A stretch of 64,000 nt of DNA from Gerris lacustris (Eukaryota > Arthropoda > Insecta > Hemiptera > Gerridae), in the NCBI GenBank assembly GCA_951217055.1, contig OX578276.1, positions 29,039,505 to 29,103,504 on the forward strand, written 5' to 3'. The notes beneath the pieces are model-generated. The model worked only from the letters and a program-made list of their open reading frames with translations, searched no databases and was not told where the DNA came from. Shown in pieces: positions 30,254 through 41,904 of the stretch. The translations under genes and the position numbers were made by a program. How positions within the stretch are numbered: position 1 is the first letter of the stretch; each line of letters begins with the position of its first letter.

Positions 30254-30382
30254 TCCTATACAATACAGCAACTTAAACTAGTATATACACTCAACTGGAG
30301 CATATAAACAAACGACCATTAAAGTATGCAAATAAACAAACAAAAAATACTATAATGTTTGTATCCCACATAAACATGTAAG

Positions 30383-31363
30383 TAGGGTTGCCAGATTTCT
30401 GAATTTAAAAACCGGGACACCCCCCCCCCCTCCGGGGGGCCCTACCCCGAAATATTTTGAAAATATGACCTCTCAAACAGCGGCTTTTATGCATTTTTGA
30501 GGTGACATTTGATTTTAATGCTTTGTCATTTGTCATAAAAGTAAACTTATGGTGTAGTTCGTTGGCAAAATAGTATATTAACATAAGTCAAGTACACATT
30601 TTTCTTTTAATACAAAATTTAAAAAAATAGTAATTGTAAGTTGTAAGTAAAGTTGTGCACCTAATCATTGTAGATTAAATAGATCGGGGGGGGGGGGGGG
30701 GGGGGTCTCCCTGGCGACGACGCCCGTGCTGTAAGTTGTAACTTATCATATATCATATAATATATGGATCCTCAATACAGTACAATATCGGTATCATATA
30801 AAAAAAATATGTGTGAGGCTCTCACGCATTAGAAGTGAAACTTAAGTTTTAGAATGCATTGCTCTCTTTCATTTTTTGACGAATTTATTACATATTTCAG
30901 GATTAAGAAATGGTTATGGAAAATGTAATTGAAAAAAAAATTGCTTCGCTAAGGCAACCACATTTATTCCAATAAAAATATATGTTTGTTTTGATTTACT
31001 GGTCTTTAAATAGATATAATACAATTAATCTGTAAAAATGTTACACTTGGACGAGTCTCGAATCGCAAACTCCGTTACACGATTTCACTATATGAAAAAA
31101 TTCACTCTACCGCCGCCAAAGAAGTTTCACTTAAAAAAAAAATAGATTTATAAAATACTTCTTATCTATAAAACTATTGTACCTTGGTTTTCTAAAACTA
31201 AGCATTTATGAATTATTTTAAAACTTGCACCTAAATTATGATTATATTACGTCTCCAGTAAAAACCGGGAAATTTTGGCGTCCCGAAAAGTGTCTTAGGG
31301 ACACCGGGACTTTGAGTCCAAAACCGGGACAATCCCGGAAAACCGGGACGTCTGGCAACCCTA
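30383..31363. mobile_element. hAT-like element, 981 bp (TAGGGTTGCCAGA ends)
   Basis: The ends TAGGGTTGCCAGA and TCTGGCAACCCTA are flanked by the exact 8-bp duplication CATGTAAG (30375-30382, 31364-31371). Sub-terminal AAACCGGGAC text repeats in inverted form inside both ends. The interior has C and G tracts (30421, 30686) and no transposase. Confidence 0.85.
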
Positions 31364-31524
31364 CATGTAAGTAGGAATCCCAGTTATAAAAATGTTAATA
31401 TCAACTTGACTATTGCTCCATAAACAATAATCATTTATTAGCAAAATAATTATAATTATTTGTTTTAAATGGGTATGAAAAATAATAAAGCATAAGAAAT
31501 GTTCAACCTTATTTTATTTAATTG

Positions 31525-32160
31525 ATATTTTTTGGGGGGGGGGGGGGGGGAATTCCCCGACGGCAGGGGGAGGCAAATGCCCTAGGGCCCGGTCCTTCGA
31601 GGGGCGGCCCTGGTTTTTTTCCAACCAAAAAGGCAAGAAGGAAATTGTGATGAGTTGCGTAACTGTGGGTCTGAATTGCGGGCGGGCCCCCGGTGCCAGG
31701 GGGCCCCAAAATCCAAAAAGAACATGTAACTACTATCTTTGTACCAATGTCGATGGGGGACCCCTTTAGAGCATAATAAAATCCAACTTGGAATTATACT
31801 TCTATACCATTGTCAGGGGAGCCCCATTCAGTTCTGAACGCAATTTGTTTTTTTTACTCATCAATTTTTTTTGGTGAGGTGCCCGAATGCCCTAGCTACG
31901 CCACTGATTGTGATTAACTTAAAATTATGTGTCATGAGTATGGAAGTTTGAATTCTTGTGTTTCATTTAGTTATTTAGAGTTTTGAGATGTTTTCATGTT
32001 ATTTAATATGGTCAATGTTAATTTACAGGAGAGAAACTGACAGACAAATCATATTAATAAACTGATATTAATAACGTTCCCCCCCGTTAGTTGTTCAAAG
32101 GGGCCTAGATGATAACTTGCCCAGGGGCCCAGAAATCCTCTCAGTGGCCCTGTTCCTTTA
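31525..32160. repeat. Degraded hAT debris with G tract
   Basis: A G18 run (31535), CGAGGGGCGGCCCTGG, CCTAGCTACGCCACTG (31890, the inverse of a common hAT end) and CTCTCAGTGGCCCTG are scattered here. Several nested, eroded elements are likely; none has both ends with a duplication. Confidence 0.4.
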
Positions 32161-33075
32161 TTAATAAACTTTAAAGATGAGGCAAAAGGGCAAGGGCACA
32201 ATCTCTTCAATCTACATTGTAAATTTCGAAGGTTAATCTCGAATGTGGAATGTGTATGTAATACTTATCTTTGTATAATCTAAATCTGGTCAAACACAAA
32301 ATGTGTTGCGGGCTTGGCATCCATATTCTTGAGCTCAGCGTATATATAGAATTGTTGGGGTGGAACCATTTTTCGAGTATTTTTCAGAGTTTGGGGGGAT
32401 TTTTAAATATTCAAGGTTATCTTGCCGGCAGTTTTTGGAGGGAATTGGTGCCATAGCCATAGACCTTGGGGGGGGGGGGATGGGCAGTCTTGTAAAGGTA
32501 TAATTTATGTTTAAGTAGTTTTAGTTAATTTAGTTGAGTAGTGTAGGCTCCCACGCATTTCCACACCACAAACTAAACTATAACTAGCTTGTAATGTAAG
32601 GTAAGCTATAGTTGCTTGTAATATCAAAGCCAGTTCAGTTAACTACGTAAAATATACTAAACCTGTTAAATGACTTTCTAATGGTCAATATAAATGAACC
32701 TGGATAACTTAATATACAGTTTGTTTGGTATATTGATTGATGTGTTTTGACATTGTCATTTCATCAGAACCAGAAAATTTTATTGACTTTATTAATGAAT
32801 TTCCTCGCTCAGTACATTTAAATATTAAATTTGTTCATTGTTTCTTAATTTATTTCATTTTATTATTTATTCTTAATGGTTTAATTACTTCCGACTTGTT
32901 TCATCAATGATTAAGTGTTTATTTATTATATGAAGATAACTGGTTGATAGAGGAATAATTTTACGATGTTTGTGGTACTCAAACTTTATTATTTTTAAGA
33001 CCGGCTGATTTTATTTATTATGCCTTTTAAATGAAAGTCTCTTTAACTCGAGATTTGTCCATCTAATATAAGATC

Positions 33076-33257
33076 ATGCCAAAACCATCTCTACCTTTTT
33101 TGGATTTACTTGAGAAAAGACAGGAAGGTTTAGTTAATCCGTCGTTTTTCTCTTTTAACGCTCGAATCAGTCTGTATAGAAAAGTTAATCTTATTCAAGA
33201 ATGTTACATATCGCCCTCACCTTGCAAAGGATGTTCAATGAAAGTCAGTAGTGACAG
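33076..33257 (+). CDS. WD40-like gene, exon 1
   Basis: It starts MPKPSLPFLDLLEKRQEG and ends in phase 2 at GACAG/GTAAGA, a near-consensus donor. The ISLYRKVNL segment resembles the entry strand of DCAF-type propellers. The ATG is the first in the frame. No TATA box was recognised upstream. Confidence 0.7.
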
Positions 33258-36200
33258 GTAAGATATAAATGCACTTTAAATGTTTTGTCATTTAGCTAAG
33301 TTTATCAGTCTAATCTTTAATATAAATCATGTTATTGGTAAATCTGTAGATCAGGGGTCTTTTAAGTGTGACTATCCCTTAGTCTGATAAACTGTTGAGA
33401 CAAAGGGATTTTAACACTTTTATGTACTATAGGGATGATGTAGCTTTGTCTAATATACATAGTTGTTTAGACACAGTAAATTAATCTCTGATCTGTATAG
33501 AAGTCATCATATTTGATGAACGTCCTCTGTTCTGTTTTAGTTAAGTTTATCAGTCTAATCTAAGAAAATAGGTGTGATTTGCTTAACCCTTAAATGCTAA
33601 TGTTAGTCGAATCGACGAGCACAGTTTGAACCTTAACATTTTACGCTCGTATGCGATGGAGATAGGTACCCCATCCTTCTGCAGTGCTTGCACTGGTTAC
33701 TAACACACCTGCTAGTGTAGCGGTAGTAGTCCTTTTGAGCATACACTCGTTTTCTGGCAAATTCCCATCGAAGCTACTTCGTCGATTCAACTAACGTTTA
33801 GTAATAGACGTAGTGAATTAATTGGTCGTCGAATGAGCCTATAGCCTGGGAAAATGGGCCTGGGGTAAGGGGCAATGGGCCTAGGGTAATTGGCCTTAGG
33901 CCAGAGACCAATGGCCGATAATCTGGGGCCTGGAGCACTTAGCAAAGGGCCTAGGGCTTTTGGCCTGGGGCATGGGACCTGGTGCATTAATGTTCACTCA
34001 ATTTCAGATTCTTCTGATGTTCCTACTAAGTTATTTGTCATCAAAAGTTTGTATATCTCACTAAAAGATTTAATAATGAGTTCTTAATAGTTTTCTCTTT
34101 ATAAAAGTGTAGTTTCAACCCAAAAAATGTATTTTCTGCATATGTTAGTCGAAACGACGAAGGTTTAGTAATACCAGCCATCCAATTACCATTAGCATTT
34201 AAGGGTTAATTTAAAATGAACCTGAATACCGCTGTTGGTTTATCTCTACTGTACTTGTGGTGGTCAGTTAATCATGGACACTTTTGATAGATGGTGTTGA
34301 AGTAAGGCATATCATCTCTACGTTGTGCTGTGCAGTAATGATAATATTCTTGGTGTAATAAATATTAAACAAAGGAATGTTTTTAAGTTTTTAAGTTTTT
34401 GGTAGTTTTCATACTACAGAAAGTTAAATTTTAATTTAAATCAAATTATAATTATTATTAACTACGGGAAACAGACAGTGAAAAATACACTCCTGTGCCG
34501 GGATCAGGAGTGTATTTTTCACTGTCTGTTTCCCGTAGTTAATAATAATTATAATTTGATTTAAATTAAAAAGGAATGTTAGATTAAGCAGTTGAGTTGA
34601 CTCAAAAACATGCTATGACAACTTAAATTACCTTGGCTAATAGGGAGATTGACATTGTATTGTAGGGCTCCTTAAAGGGTTAGACATATTGCACAGCTTG
34701 GTTTGGTTGTGCAAATTGTAAGTGCCACTTTGAGCACTCATTTAAGGCACTCTTTTACTTTGTTACCAACCTTATTTATTTTGAAATTATATATACAAAA
34801 GTGTGATATCCTTCGTCCCAAAGTGCATTAAGCCTAGTTTGCACGTTGCAGTGGTCGAGTATTTTAGTATTAGTAGCCATGGTCGAGTAATTTAGTCAGT
34901 GTCGAGTATATAAATTTAGTAAGTAACAAAGTGTCCAAACGAGTCTAGTACTAAATTACTAAACTACTCTACTAAAATACTCGACCCATGCAAACTAGGA
35001 TTTAGAATAAATATCCCTTTGCCTTAACTGTCATTAACTTTTTACCCATCCAATTTCCTATTAATTTTTTCCCCCTTTTTTAGAGGTACAAGGCACTATG
35101 TCCTAAGACTAAAACTCACGGATTTAGCCAGTTGGAAAAGGCACTATGAACCAACATGCTGAGAAGGTAAAGAGCACTATTTGGACATGTAGCTGTTTAC
35201 CTCCAGGGAATTAAGAATAAGTTAGCACTATGTCCAGATATTGCCCTATATCCACTCCACTTAGTAGAGTGAGAGAGCTACTAGTCTTATCAGTATGGCC
35301 TTGCGCCATACATCATTAAAAAATCATTAAAATAGCTCTCCCGAAATATTTACAATTTGGCTCATAGTGCCTTTTACCTCCGATACACAGAGATATCAAT
35401 ATAGGGGGGTAACCAGGTTAAAGAGGTGTGTGGGGGCGCCTCTTTACATTGTTACCAACCACTTTCTTTTCTGTTATGGTGGGTAACAAAGTAAGAGAGT
35501 ACCGCCAAAGTTTGTTGGTGGGGCTTAGCTTGGCATAACATAATCATAATCTGTTAAAAAAGCAGACTGATTAGTTAGCTCAAATTAGTCAGTTGAACAA
35601 ACATCAAGTTAAGTTAGTTTACCACTTGATAAGTTAATTATTTATTTAAATGTTTCTCCAAATCAAAGTGATCACCTATCAAGTGACAAACTGACATCAA
35701 CTTGATTTTAGGTATACTAACTAATTTTGTATTTAGCAATCATGAAAGTCACATTGTCTGCCAAAATGGGCGGGACATGGCCATTCTCAACCAGTCTATT
35801 TTTTAACTGCTTATGGCCAAGCTATGTCCCGCAGACAAACTTTGCCGACCACATAATCTTGGAGGACACAAAAAATGATCTCATTATACACAAAATTTTA
35901 GTTGATGATAGTAAGTCATTTTTATGCGTGCTACCTTGTGGACGACAAGTTTTAGCTTTAACATCTTCAAGCAACAATGATTATAAACTTCAGTAATACT
36001 AATAATGAGACCATTTTTAATGCCAAGTAAACCAACTCAATATTTATTTTTTTCACTGAGTGAGAGTAAATTCAAAGGTTTGACTTCAAAACTCAAATAA
36101 TATGCACAGTTTCGAATTTATATATTATTATTTTTTTTTTTTTACAAATAAAATTCTTTAAAACTTTCCCTTCTTTTTAATAAAATTATCTTGTGCCAGT

Positions 36201-39200
36201 ATATTATTAAATAACAGCTGACCTGGTATCTTCATAAACCTATCTACTATAAACCTATAGTGCAGGTGCCATTTTAATACAACGAGTTTTATCGTTGTAT
36301 TGAAATGGCGCCTGTACCATTTATCATAGGAAGTTGCAATAGGGCTTAAATTGTGCAGAATTAAAATTAGGAATGAAGCCTGTGATTAGATTTTTGATAT
36401 CTTGCTTAGAACCAGAATAATTTTAATTTTACTGTTTTTCCTAACCTCAAAGAGCGGTAGAGCCTTAACTGTATAAGGGTTTCAAATGCAGACAAAACTA
36501 AAAAAAAAAAACATTTTTTGCCTAGCATTTATTATTGCTTTAATAATATGGTTATTTTTAGCCAAAAACAAAACAAAGTGCATTGTTTTTTGAGCTCTAC
36601 AAATTTGAACTCTGTTATATTACAATTTAGGCTTTTACATTTCAAGATAATGAGCAACAAGCCACAAAATTGTCCTTTACACCCCAGGAAAAGAGGGTTA
36701 CAATTGGGTTGTTTTTATAACTTCACCAGTTCTGGTTTTAACAAACTTTTTTTTACGAATAAGCATTTATTTTTTAATTTTCTCCACTAAAGGTGAAAAC
36801 ACACGGGATAGAAAACTAGCGTATAGTTTTTACTATAGGTACAGTAAACTAGCATAGATGTTCACATGAGCTCTAGTTTTAGTCAGCTATACGTATAGTT
36901 TACCATCCTATAGTCGAACTACAAGCTATACAGAAATATTACTATACAGAGGGGCCACACGAGAAGCAATCAAAACTATACTTGTTGTATTTTAAAATTT
37001 AGTGGAATTCAATTACTGATTGAAATGTTAGTTAAAAGAAAGGTTGCCACTTGTCCTGAAGTTATTATGAACCACAAAAGAGTAGAGGCAAGAAGAAAGA
37101 AAAGGTCTGTTTGAACAAATCAATGGATTATGCGTCATGATACTGAAGAAAATTTACTCGTACAGAGGACGAAAATTGTCATCACAATTTTGTTGGAATG
37201 AATGCTGAGGACTTGGACTATTTATTAAAAAAAAGTTGAGCCTCAAATTAAAAAACGAGACACAAATATGAGACGAGCTCTATCTCTAACGACAACAGTT
37301 TCATCCCGCGACCAAACGACTTTTCCTTTATTTTTTGACATTTTCTTTTCTATTAATAGTTAAATTGTATTCTAATGTAGGAATTATTATGTAATTATAT
37401 TATATAGGGCCGTCCCTAGGGGTTTAGGCGCCCGGGTCAAAGGCAACTGTGGCGCCCCCCCCCCCCCCTTTATTGGTAAATGCACCTAGGCACCTAGTAG
37501 TTTAAGACGGGGGCCTGGTGGCGCCCCCCTAGACGGGGCGCCCGGGTCAGCTTGACCCGGTTGACCCCCCCTAGGGACGGCCCTGATATTATATACTATA
37601 GAACAATAACAGTATATTATTTATAACCTTCACGTTTGTTGTTTAAATGAATAAACTCCACTAGTTCACCTTCTTGCCGCTAAAAAAAAAAACGTAGAAA
37701 AACTGCTAGAGCTATCAACTATACGCTATCCGTTCTTGTTGATATAGCTGCAAGTTTTTGTATAGTCTATAATAAAGGTGGTCACACAGGATAGTTTTCT
37801 ACTATACTATAGCTAAAAAAAACTAGCGTATAGTTCAACTATACGAATAGTTTGAACTATGCGAATCGGTCACACAGCTGACACTATAGCAAAACTATAT
37901 GCTAGTTTTCTATCCCGTGTGTTTTCACCTTAACTCCCTACAAAAAATATCCTATGTTTTCTATATTATTTCTTGATGATCCTTACTCTAATGGATATTG
38001 TAGGTGTTTTCCTGCTTCTTTATCTAGTTCTTTCAGCATTTCCTCTAACTCTACCCAGCTGTAATATTGTATACAAATTTTATTGCATTTAGTTTTCTGC
38101 CATTAATATAATACCTTTATCCCGGTTGAGGCTTGAAATATTTCAGCTTAGATCTATTATAAACAATTCTACATCATATTGCCTCGATCCTCACTCCATT
38201 TTGATTTTTCTAGTCGTCCCTTCAAATTGTATAACTATTTCAGCATTGCTGTAAATAAATTTTTAAATTGATGAATAGGAGTCCTTCTATATTGTTTACC
38301 TCTAAATTTGATGTATCAACAAAAGAGAAACAATTAATTCCTTGATAAGAAACCAGCCTATACTACCAACTTAATACACCAATACTTAATACTGTCAATA
38401 ACTTTAATACATTAAAATAATGTATAAAGGGACCTTTCAATAATACAGACCATCTAAAAGAACAGTAAAGATTAGCCAATATGGAAATAATTGGATTGAA
38501 GTGAAAAGGGTTTTAAATCTAGTTATTTGATATGTTTAGATTGACAGTTAAACATTTTTTTTCTATTTTCTCAATTGTTTTTATTTTTTTATTTATTTTT
38601 TTCACATTTATAATTGTTGTTAAAATTACTTTTTTATTTTTTGTTTTTAGTTTTATACTCGCACCATACCGAGCCTCAAAATTGCTGTTTTTCAAATGTG
38701 GAAATAAAAATAAGAGTTACAAGTTAAAAGCATCTGTGACTATACCTCCAAGTCACGATAACGGAGAATCAAACTTTACTATTAAATATATTGATTTCCA
38801 GCCGCATGCTTTTACTGCTACTATCTGCGATAAAAAGCTTCATTACGGCGATCCTGAAACTTTCAAAATTATCGAACAAATTACACATCCTGATAAAATA
38901 AGTCAGCATTGTATCAGCACACTTTGTCCTTTCAATACTATTGGTAAGTAATTACTTATTTATAATATTTTTAGATATTCTAATTATTATTTATTTAAAT
39001 ATGTTACAAAAAAACAAAAACAGGGGCCCTAAATCTATTCAGGTAGACTTCTTAAACCGCTATAAAATTCAAATTTATTATGGAAAATTTAACACTAATA
39101 GGGTAGGAAAGGCAAATCCCCCATGAAAAGCAGCACACTTAACTACAAAGCTAAAACTAATGTATTGATTTGGTCTAAAAGTATAATCCTAAAGGTTGTA

Positions 39201-41904
39201 ATGTCAACTGAAATCATTTTATGAGGGGAGGAGTTATTTGATATAATGTGCGCTTACTTATGTTAAAATATATACTTCGTGTTTGGACATGGCCCAGTTG
39301 GTATTAGTACTATGAGTTCATTTGGTTTACTCAAAAAGAGTGAACCAAAAGTCATCTAAAGATGATGAATCAAACTGAGAGCCAATGTGGGAGGCAGTCT
39401 TAAGACTTGAGAGAGAAACAGAAAATAGAAAAAAGATTCACAACCCAACTATGTGAATTGAAAGAGACAATAGTGAATCTTATAAGAAGAAAAATATCAG
39501 AAGAGTTAGATAGAAACATCGTACTTGATAGTTACAGTTTTTGTCCCCATAATAATGCTTTCTACATATGATGTGCTGGAATATAAAATGTAATGGTGTA
39601 TAACTCTAAGGAAAGAGTAGCTACATAGTAAAGCTGTACATAAATGTCACTTTGATAAGGAAATATAGTGACACTTTTTTTCATTCTTTTGTTAAATATT
39701 AATAATATAACAAACTTCCTATCATTTAGAGATGTTATGATCTGATCCGATTTTTTCTTAAAGAACTTTAAATCCAATTGTTATCAGCTTTTTATATTGA
39801 TTTTGATATAACTGGGGAATATTTTAAATTGCTGACATCTTTTCTTTCAGGAATATTTGCAATCTTCATTCGTGAACAATTGTTAAAATAAGTTGATTAT
39901 AAAAAAAAAATTAAAATTAAAAACAAGCTTTTATTCGTATTCTTCTCAGCAAACCCTTTCATTTGATCATATCATGGGCGTGCTTAAAAAATAACTAGTC
40001 CGCCATATTGGATTTACAATGATGTCACTTAGCTAACCATGCACTGTCATCAAAACTAAACTTGTATACAAAATTTCAATTCAATCGGTTGAGGATAGCT
40101 GCTTTAAAATTCAATTGCCAGATTTGACCCGAACATACATACATAAAAACATTGCAAGTTAAATAAAAGCTTGCAAAAAGTGGTTATTCTGCTTAATTTT
40201 TTTAAAAATTCTATTTAATTGACATATCTTTGCACCTCTGGTGGTGACCTCATTTCTATGGTTGTTGGTTGGAATGTTTTACACCCAGTGTTTGGGCCAT
40301 CTTCAGGAGAGTACATATTGTTCTAAGGGAGTAACAATGTTCAAAGAAGGACTAGGTTAAGGTTTAAGGTTTATATCTTTTCCAGGACTTGGGGATAGTA
40401 ACTGAAGTTGCTTCCTACAGATCTTGCATAATCCTGGGGGTAGGGTACCTGGGTGTACAACCCCCAAACCAAAAGGATTTTCATCCCTTGATATAAAATA
40501 TTCAAGATTCTGAAAAATGAAGCATAAGGACAACCATAACTACAGGGTAAATAAAAAAAGTACCTCCTGAGAATAGTAAAGGACAATACACACCTGGAGA
40601 CTAATCAGGTCCCCCTAGTGAGTGTTTATGGGGTCTCCTATTGTAGTAAATCATTTATTGGCTAGACAGGCAGAGAAATACCACATTAGAAAATTCAAAC
40701 CAGTCTGAAAATGAGGTTTTTCAGTTGTATTCGGAGGAATTCACTATTTTATAAAAATTTACCTCAACAATTGGTACCTCAAAAATTAAGGCGACCAGAA
40801 CAGGATTATAAGAGATGCCATCGACAAAACCCTTAAAAACAACTTTAACAGGAAAGGTGGTTTTAAGCTGTGCTAGATGAGAAAACCCATAATCTCTTCG
40901 CTGATCATAGTTAGGAATGACCTTATACCCCAGACCCAGAAGGTTGTTCATGACTCCCAGGTACCTCGCGCTGATTCTATATCTTAGCAACTAACTCCAG
41001 TTACTGCATTAAGCTTCCTCAACCGAAGCCACCCAGTAATGTATTTATTATTTCCTTAGAACAATGTGTACTCCCCCAGAAGAAATATTAGGGCTGTATT
41101 CATGAAAACGCCATCACCCCAGAAGACTTCATTATTGTACATCCGGGTATAATAGTATTTTATTATCTCATTTTAGTTTCATATTAATTTAAGTTTATAT
41201 AATATAATTCATATTGATTTAATGGTGGTGCTAATATTTTTTAATTATTTGTTTTAGCTGCTGGAAATAAGGGTCAGGTGTATGTATCAGACTTTAGAAC
41301 AGGATCGGTTGTAATGACATTTTCAGGTCCAAAAGTTCGAAGTTCCGGGCCTAACAGTGATCACTGTGTATCTTGGTCACCGTTTTCCGACAGAGTCGTC
41401 TGTTCTCTGTACAGCTCGGAAATTCATTGCGATGATTTTCCACTCTCCATCTTCGATTTAAGGAAACCACAATGTGGAATCGGACCAAAATTTAAGTGCG
41501 ACTTTAGTAAGATGGATAACGACCATGTCGAATACGTAGTACCATTTGTAAATTTCTTGGAAAGTGGTGATGGTAGTTTGGTTGTATCTATCGTTAACGA
41601 TTCACATGTTCGTATTTGGGACATTGTTTCCGGGGAATTAAAACAGACAATACATCGGCAAATAGGAACAGCAAAGGCCGATCATTGCCAACCTGCGTTT
41701 CTTTCTTTAGGGTTGGACTCGATGATTTTTATACCTGATAACACAGGTATCAAAGTGTATTCAAGCTCAAAGTTTTATTACACAATCAAAGTGGCAGATT
41801 GTGTGGATGTAAGCGTACTAGGGTATAATCAAATGTTCGACGATATTATTGGACTTTCAAGTTGCAGTTTTAAGTCCTTTTATATTTGGGAATGCGGAAG
41901 ATAA
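33076..41904 (+). CDS. Divergent WD40-repeat protein, DCAF5-like layout (three exons, 373 aa)
   Basis: Exons 33076-33257, 38651-38943 and 41258-41904 join in phases 2 and 1 to a complete 373-codon reading frame ending in TAA. The protein has weak beta-propeller repeats with degenerate WD signatures: VSDFRTG (residues 168-174), FDLRKPQ (224-230) and IWDIVSGE (278-285). The order LYRK... SNF... HPD... DFR... SDHCVSWSPFSDR... FDLRKPQ follows the order of blocks I recall for DCAF5, a substrate receptor of CUL4-DDB1 ubiquitin ligases, where the equivalent is WDIRKPQ. The W-to-F change in this WDxR-like motif is notable. The identity with DCAF5 is low and needs a profile search; 'WD40-like' is safer than the name. 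Introns of 5.4 and 2.3 kb contain MITEs. AATAAA signals follow at 42165, 42326 and 42486. Confidence 0.75.
33587..34205. mobile_element. piggyBac-type MITE, 619 bp, in intron 1 of the WD40-like gene
   Basis: The ends CCCTTAAATGCTAATG and CATTAGCATTTAAGGG are perfect 16-bp inverted repeats flanked by TTAA (33583-33586, 34206-34209), the piggyBac target. Sub-terminal GTTAGTCGAATCGACGA and GTTAGTCGAAACGACGA are direct motifs. A degenerate GGGCCTGGGG minisatellite occupies 33835-33985. There is no transposase. Confidence 0.85.
34430..34570. repeat. Perfect 66-bp-arm hairpin made of two head-to-head SINE tails
   Basis: The left arm (34430-34495) and right arm (34505-34570) are exact reverse complements around a 9-base loop. 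The arm text (ACAGACAGTG...TTTGATTTAAATTAAA) is the tail of the tRNA-derived SINE at 46731-46925. The left arm continues outward as a SINE tail (CTACAGAAAG...GGTAGTTTTC) and the right arm does not. Confidence 0.85.
34842..34999. mobile_element. Foldback MITE, about 158 bp
   Basis: AAGCCTAGTTTGCACGTTGC at the left and CATGCAAACTAGGATTT at the right are inverted, and inner TCGAGTATTTTAGTA pairs with ACTAAAATACTCGA. No duplication can be fixed with certainty. It is non-coding and in intron 1. Confidence 0.6.
35000..35500. repeat. Short repeats around GGCACTATG
   Basis: The phrases AAGGCACTATGTCC, AAAAGGCACTATGAACC and the inverse GGCTCATAGTGCCTTTTACC recur between 35085 and 35380. GGTGGGTAACAAAGTAA at 35478 is shared with 43685. 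These recurrences argue against the exon-like frame at 35084. Confidence 0.5.
35500..35860. mobile_element. TIR foldback element, copy 1 (AAGTTTGTCTGC family)
   Basis: The left end CCAAAGTTTGTTGGTGGGGC...TAGCTTGG and right end CCAAGCTATGTCCCGCAGACAAACTTTG are inverted. The interior CAAGTGACAAACTGACATCAA matches 49695 in the second copy. The open frame starting at 35727 is element sequence, not an exon. Confidence 0.65.
36260..36317. repeat. Short hairpin, pre-miRNA sized
   Basis: GTGCAGGTGCCATTTTAATA pairs with TATTGAAATGGCGCCTGTAC through about 26 bases with a few G-U or bulged positions and a 6-base loop. It lies in intron 1 of the WD40-like gene. It may be a small MITE; a microRNA is possible but unsupported. 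Confidence 0.55.
36791..37930 (+). mobile_element. PIF/Harbinger element, decayed, 1140 bp
   Basis: The ends AGGTGAAAACACACGGGATAG and CTATCCCGTGTGTTTTCACCT are inverted (28 bp or more with the following AAAACTAGC) and flanked by TAA (36788-36790, 37931-37933), the usual target. Inside, the plus strand at about 37150-37300 reads HNFVGMNAEDLDYLLKKVEP with one shift, then KKRDTNMRRALSL, which matches the N-terminal part of Harbinger transposases. The DDE core is missing. A second set of the terminal sequences lies near 37780-37900. Confidence 0.85.
37405..37585. mobile_element. hAT MITE, 181 bp, nested in the Harbinger element
   Basis: The ends TAGGGCCGTCCCTAGGGG and CCCCTAGGGACGGCCCTG are inverted and differ only in the outermost base. 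They are flanked by the exact 8-bp duplication ATATTATA (37397-37404, 37586-37593). It holds a C14 tract and GCGCCCGGGTCA repeats. Confidence 0.9.
38651..38943 (+). CDS. WD40-like gene, exon 2
   Basis: A long T-rich tract (38560-38648) ends in TTTTTAG, and the exon opens T-TTT-ATA, which completes the AG left by exon 1 to give Ser-Phe-Ile-Leu. It encodes about 97 residues with blade-like strands (SKLLFFKC, FTIKYIDFQPHAFTATICDK) and ends ATTG/GTAAGT in phase 1. Confidence 0.75.
39851..39891 (+). CDS. Possible alternative last exon of the WD40-like gene
   Basis: A strong acceptor (TTTTCTTTCAG) precedes GAATATTTGC. Joined to exon 2 in phase 1 it reads G-I-F-A-I-F-I-R-E-Q-L-L-K-stop, and 475 + 41 nt is exactly divisible by three. 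It would give a 171-residue truncated isoform. The next 60 bases are A-rich but I see no AATAAA. No transcript evidence is available. Confidence 0.3.
41258..41904 (+). CDS. WD40-like gene, exon 3 (terminal)
   Basis: The acceptor is TTGTTTTAG/CTGCTGG. The leading CT completes the G of exon 2 to Ala. The 647-nt open frame of 215 codons plus stop is by far the longest in the window and has the least biased codon use. It carries FRTG, FDLRKPQ and IWDI motifs and ends FKSFYIWECGR. Confidence 0.85.

Noticed and set aside
33787..34087. Pro/Gly-rich open frames on both strands
   Set aside because: They arise from the GC-rich minisatellite inside the piggyBac-type MITE.
35084..35165. Exon-like frame after CCCCCTTTTTTAG reading GTRHYVLRLKLTDLASWKR in phase with WD40-like exon 1
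   Set aside because: It stops at TGA before its GTAAAG donor and is built from the recurring GGCACTATG repeat. Exon 1 joins exon 38651 cleanly without it.
35727..35996. 89-codon plus-strand open frame
   Set aside because: Most of it is the inverted end of the foldback element at 35500-35860, also found at 49.5 kb.
40371..40990. Minus-strand frames including ARYLGVMNNLLGLGYKV, reminiscent of the YLGV block downstream of LINE RT domains
   Set aside because: No other RT motif is nearby and the match is one short block, so it is not called.
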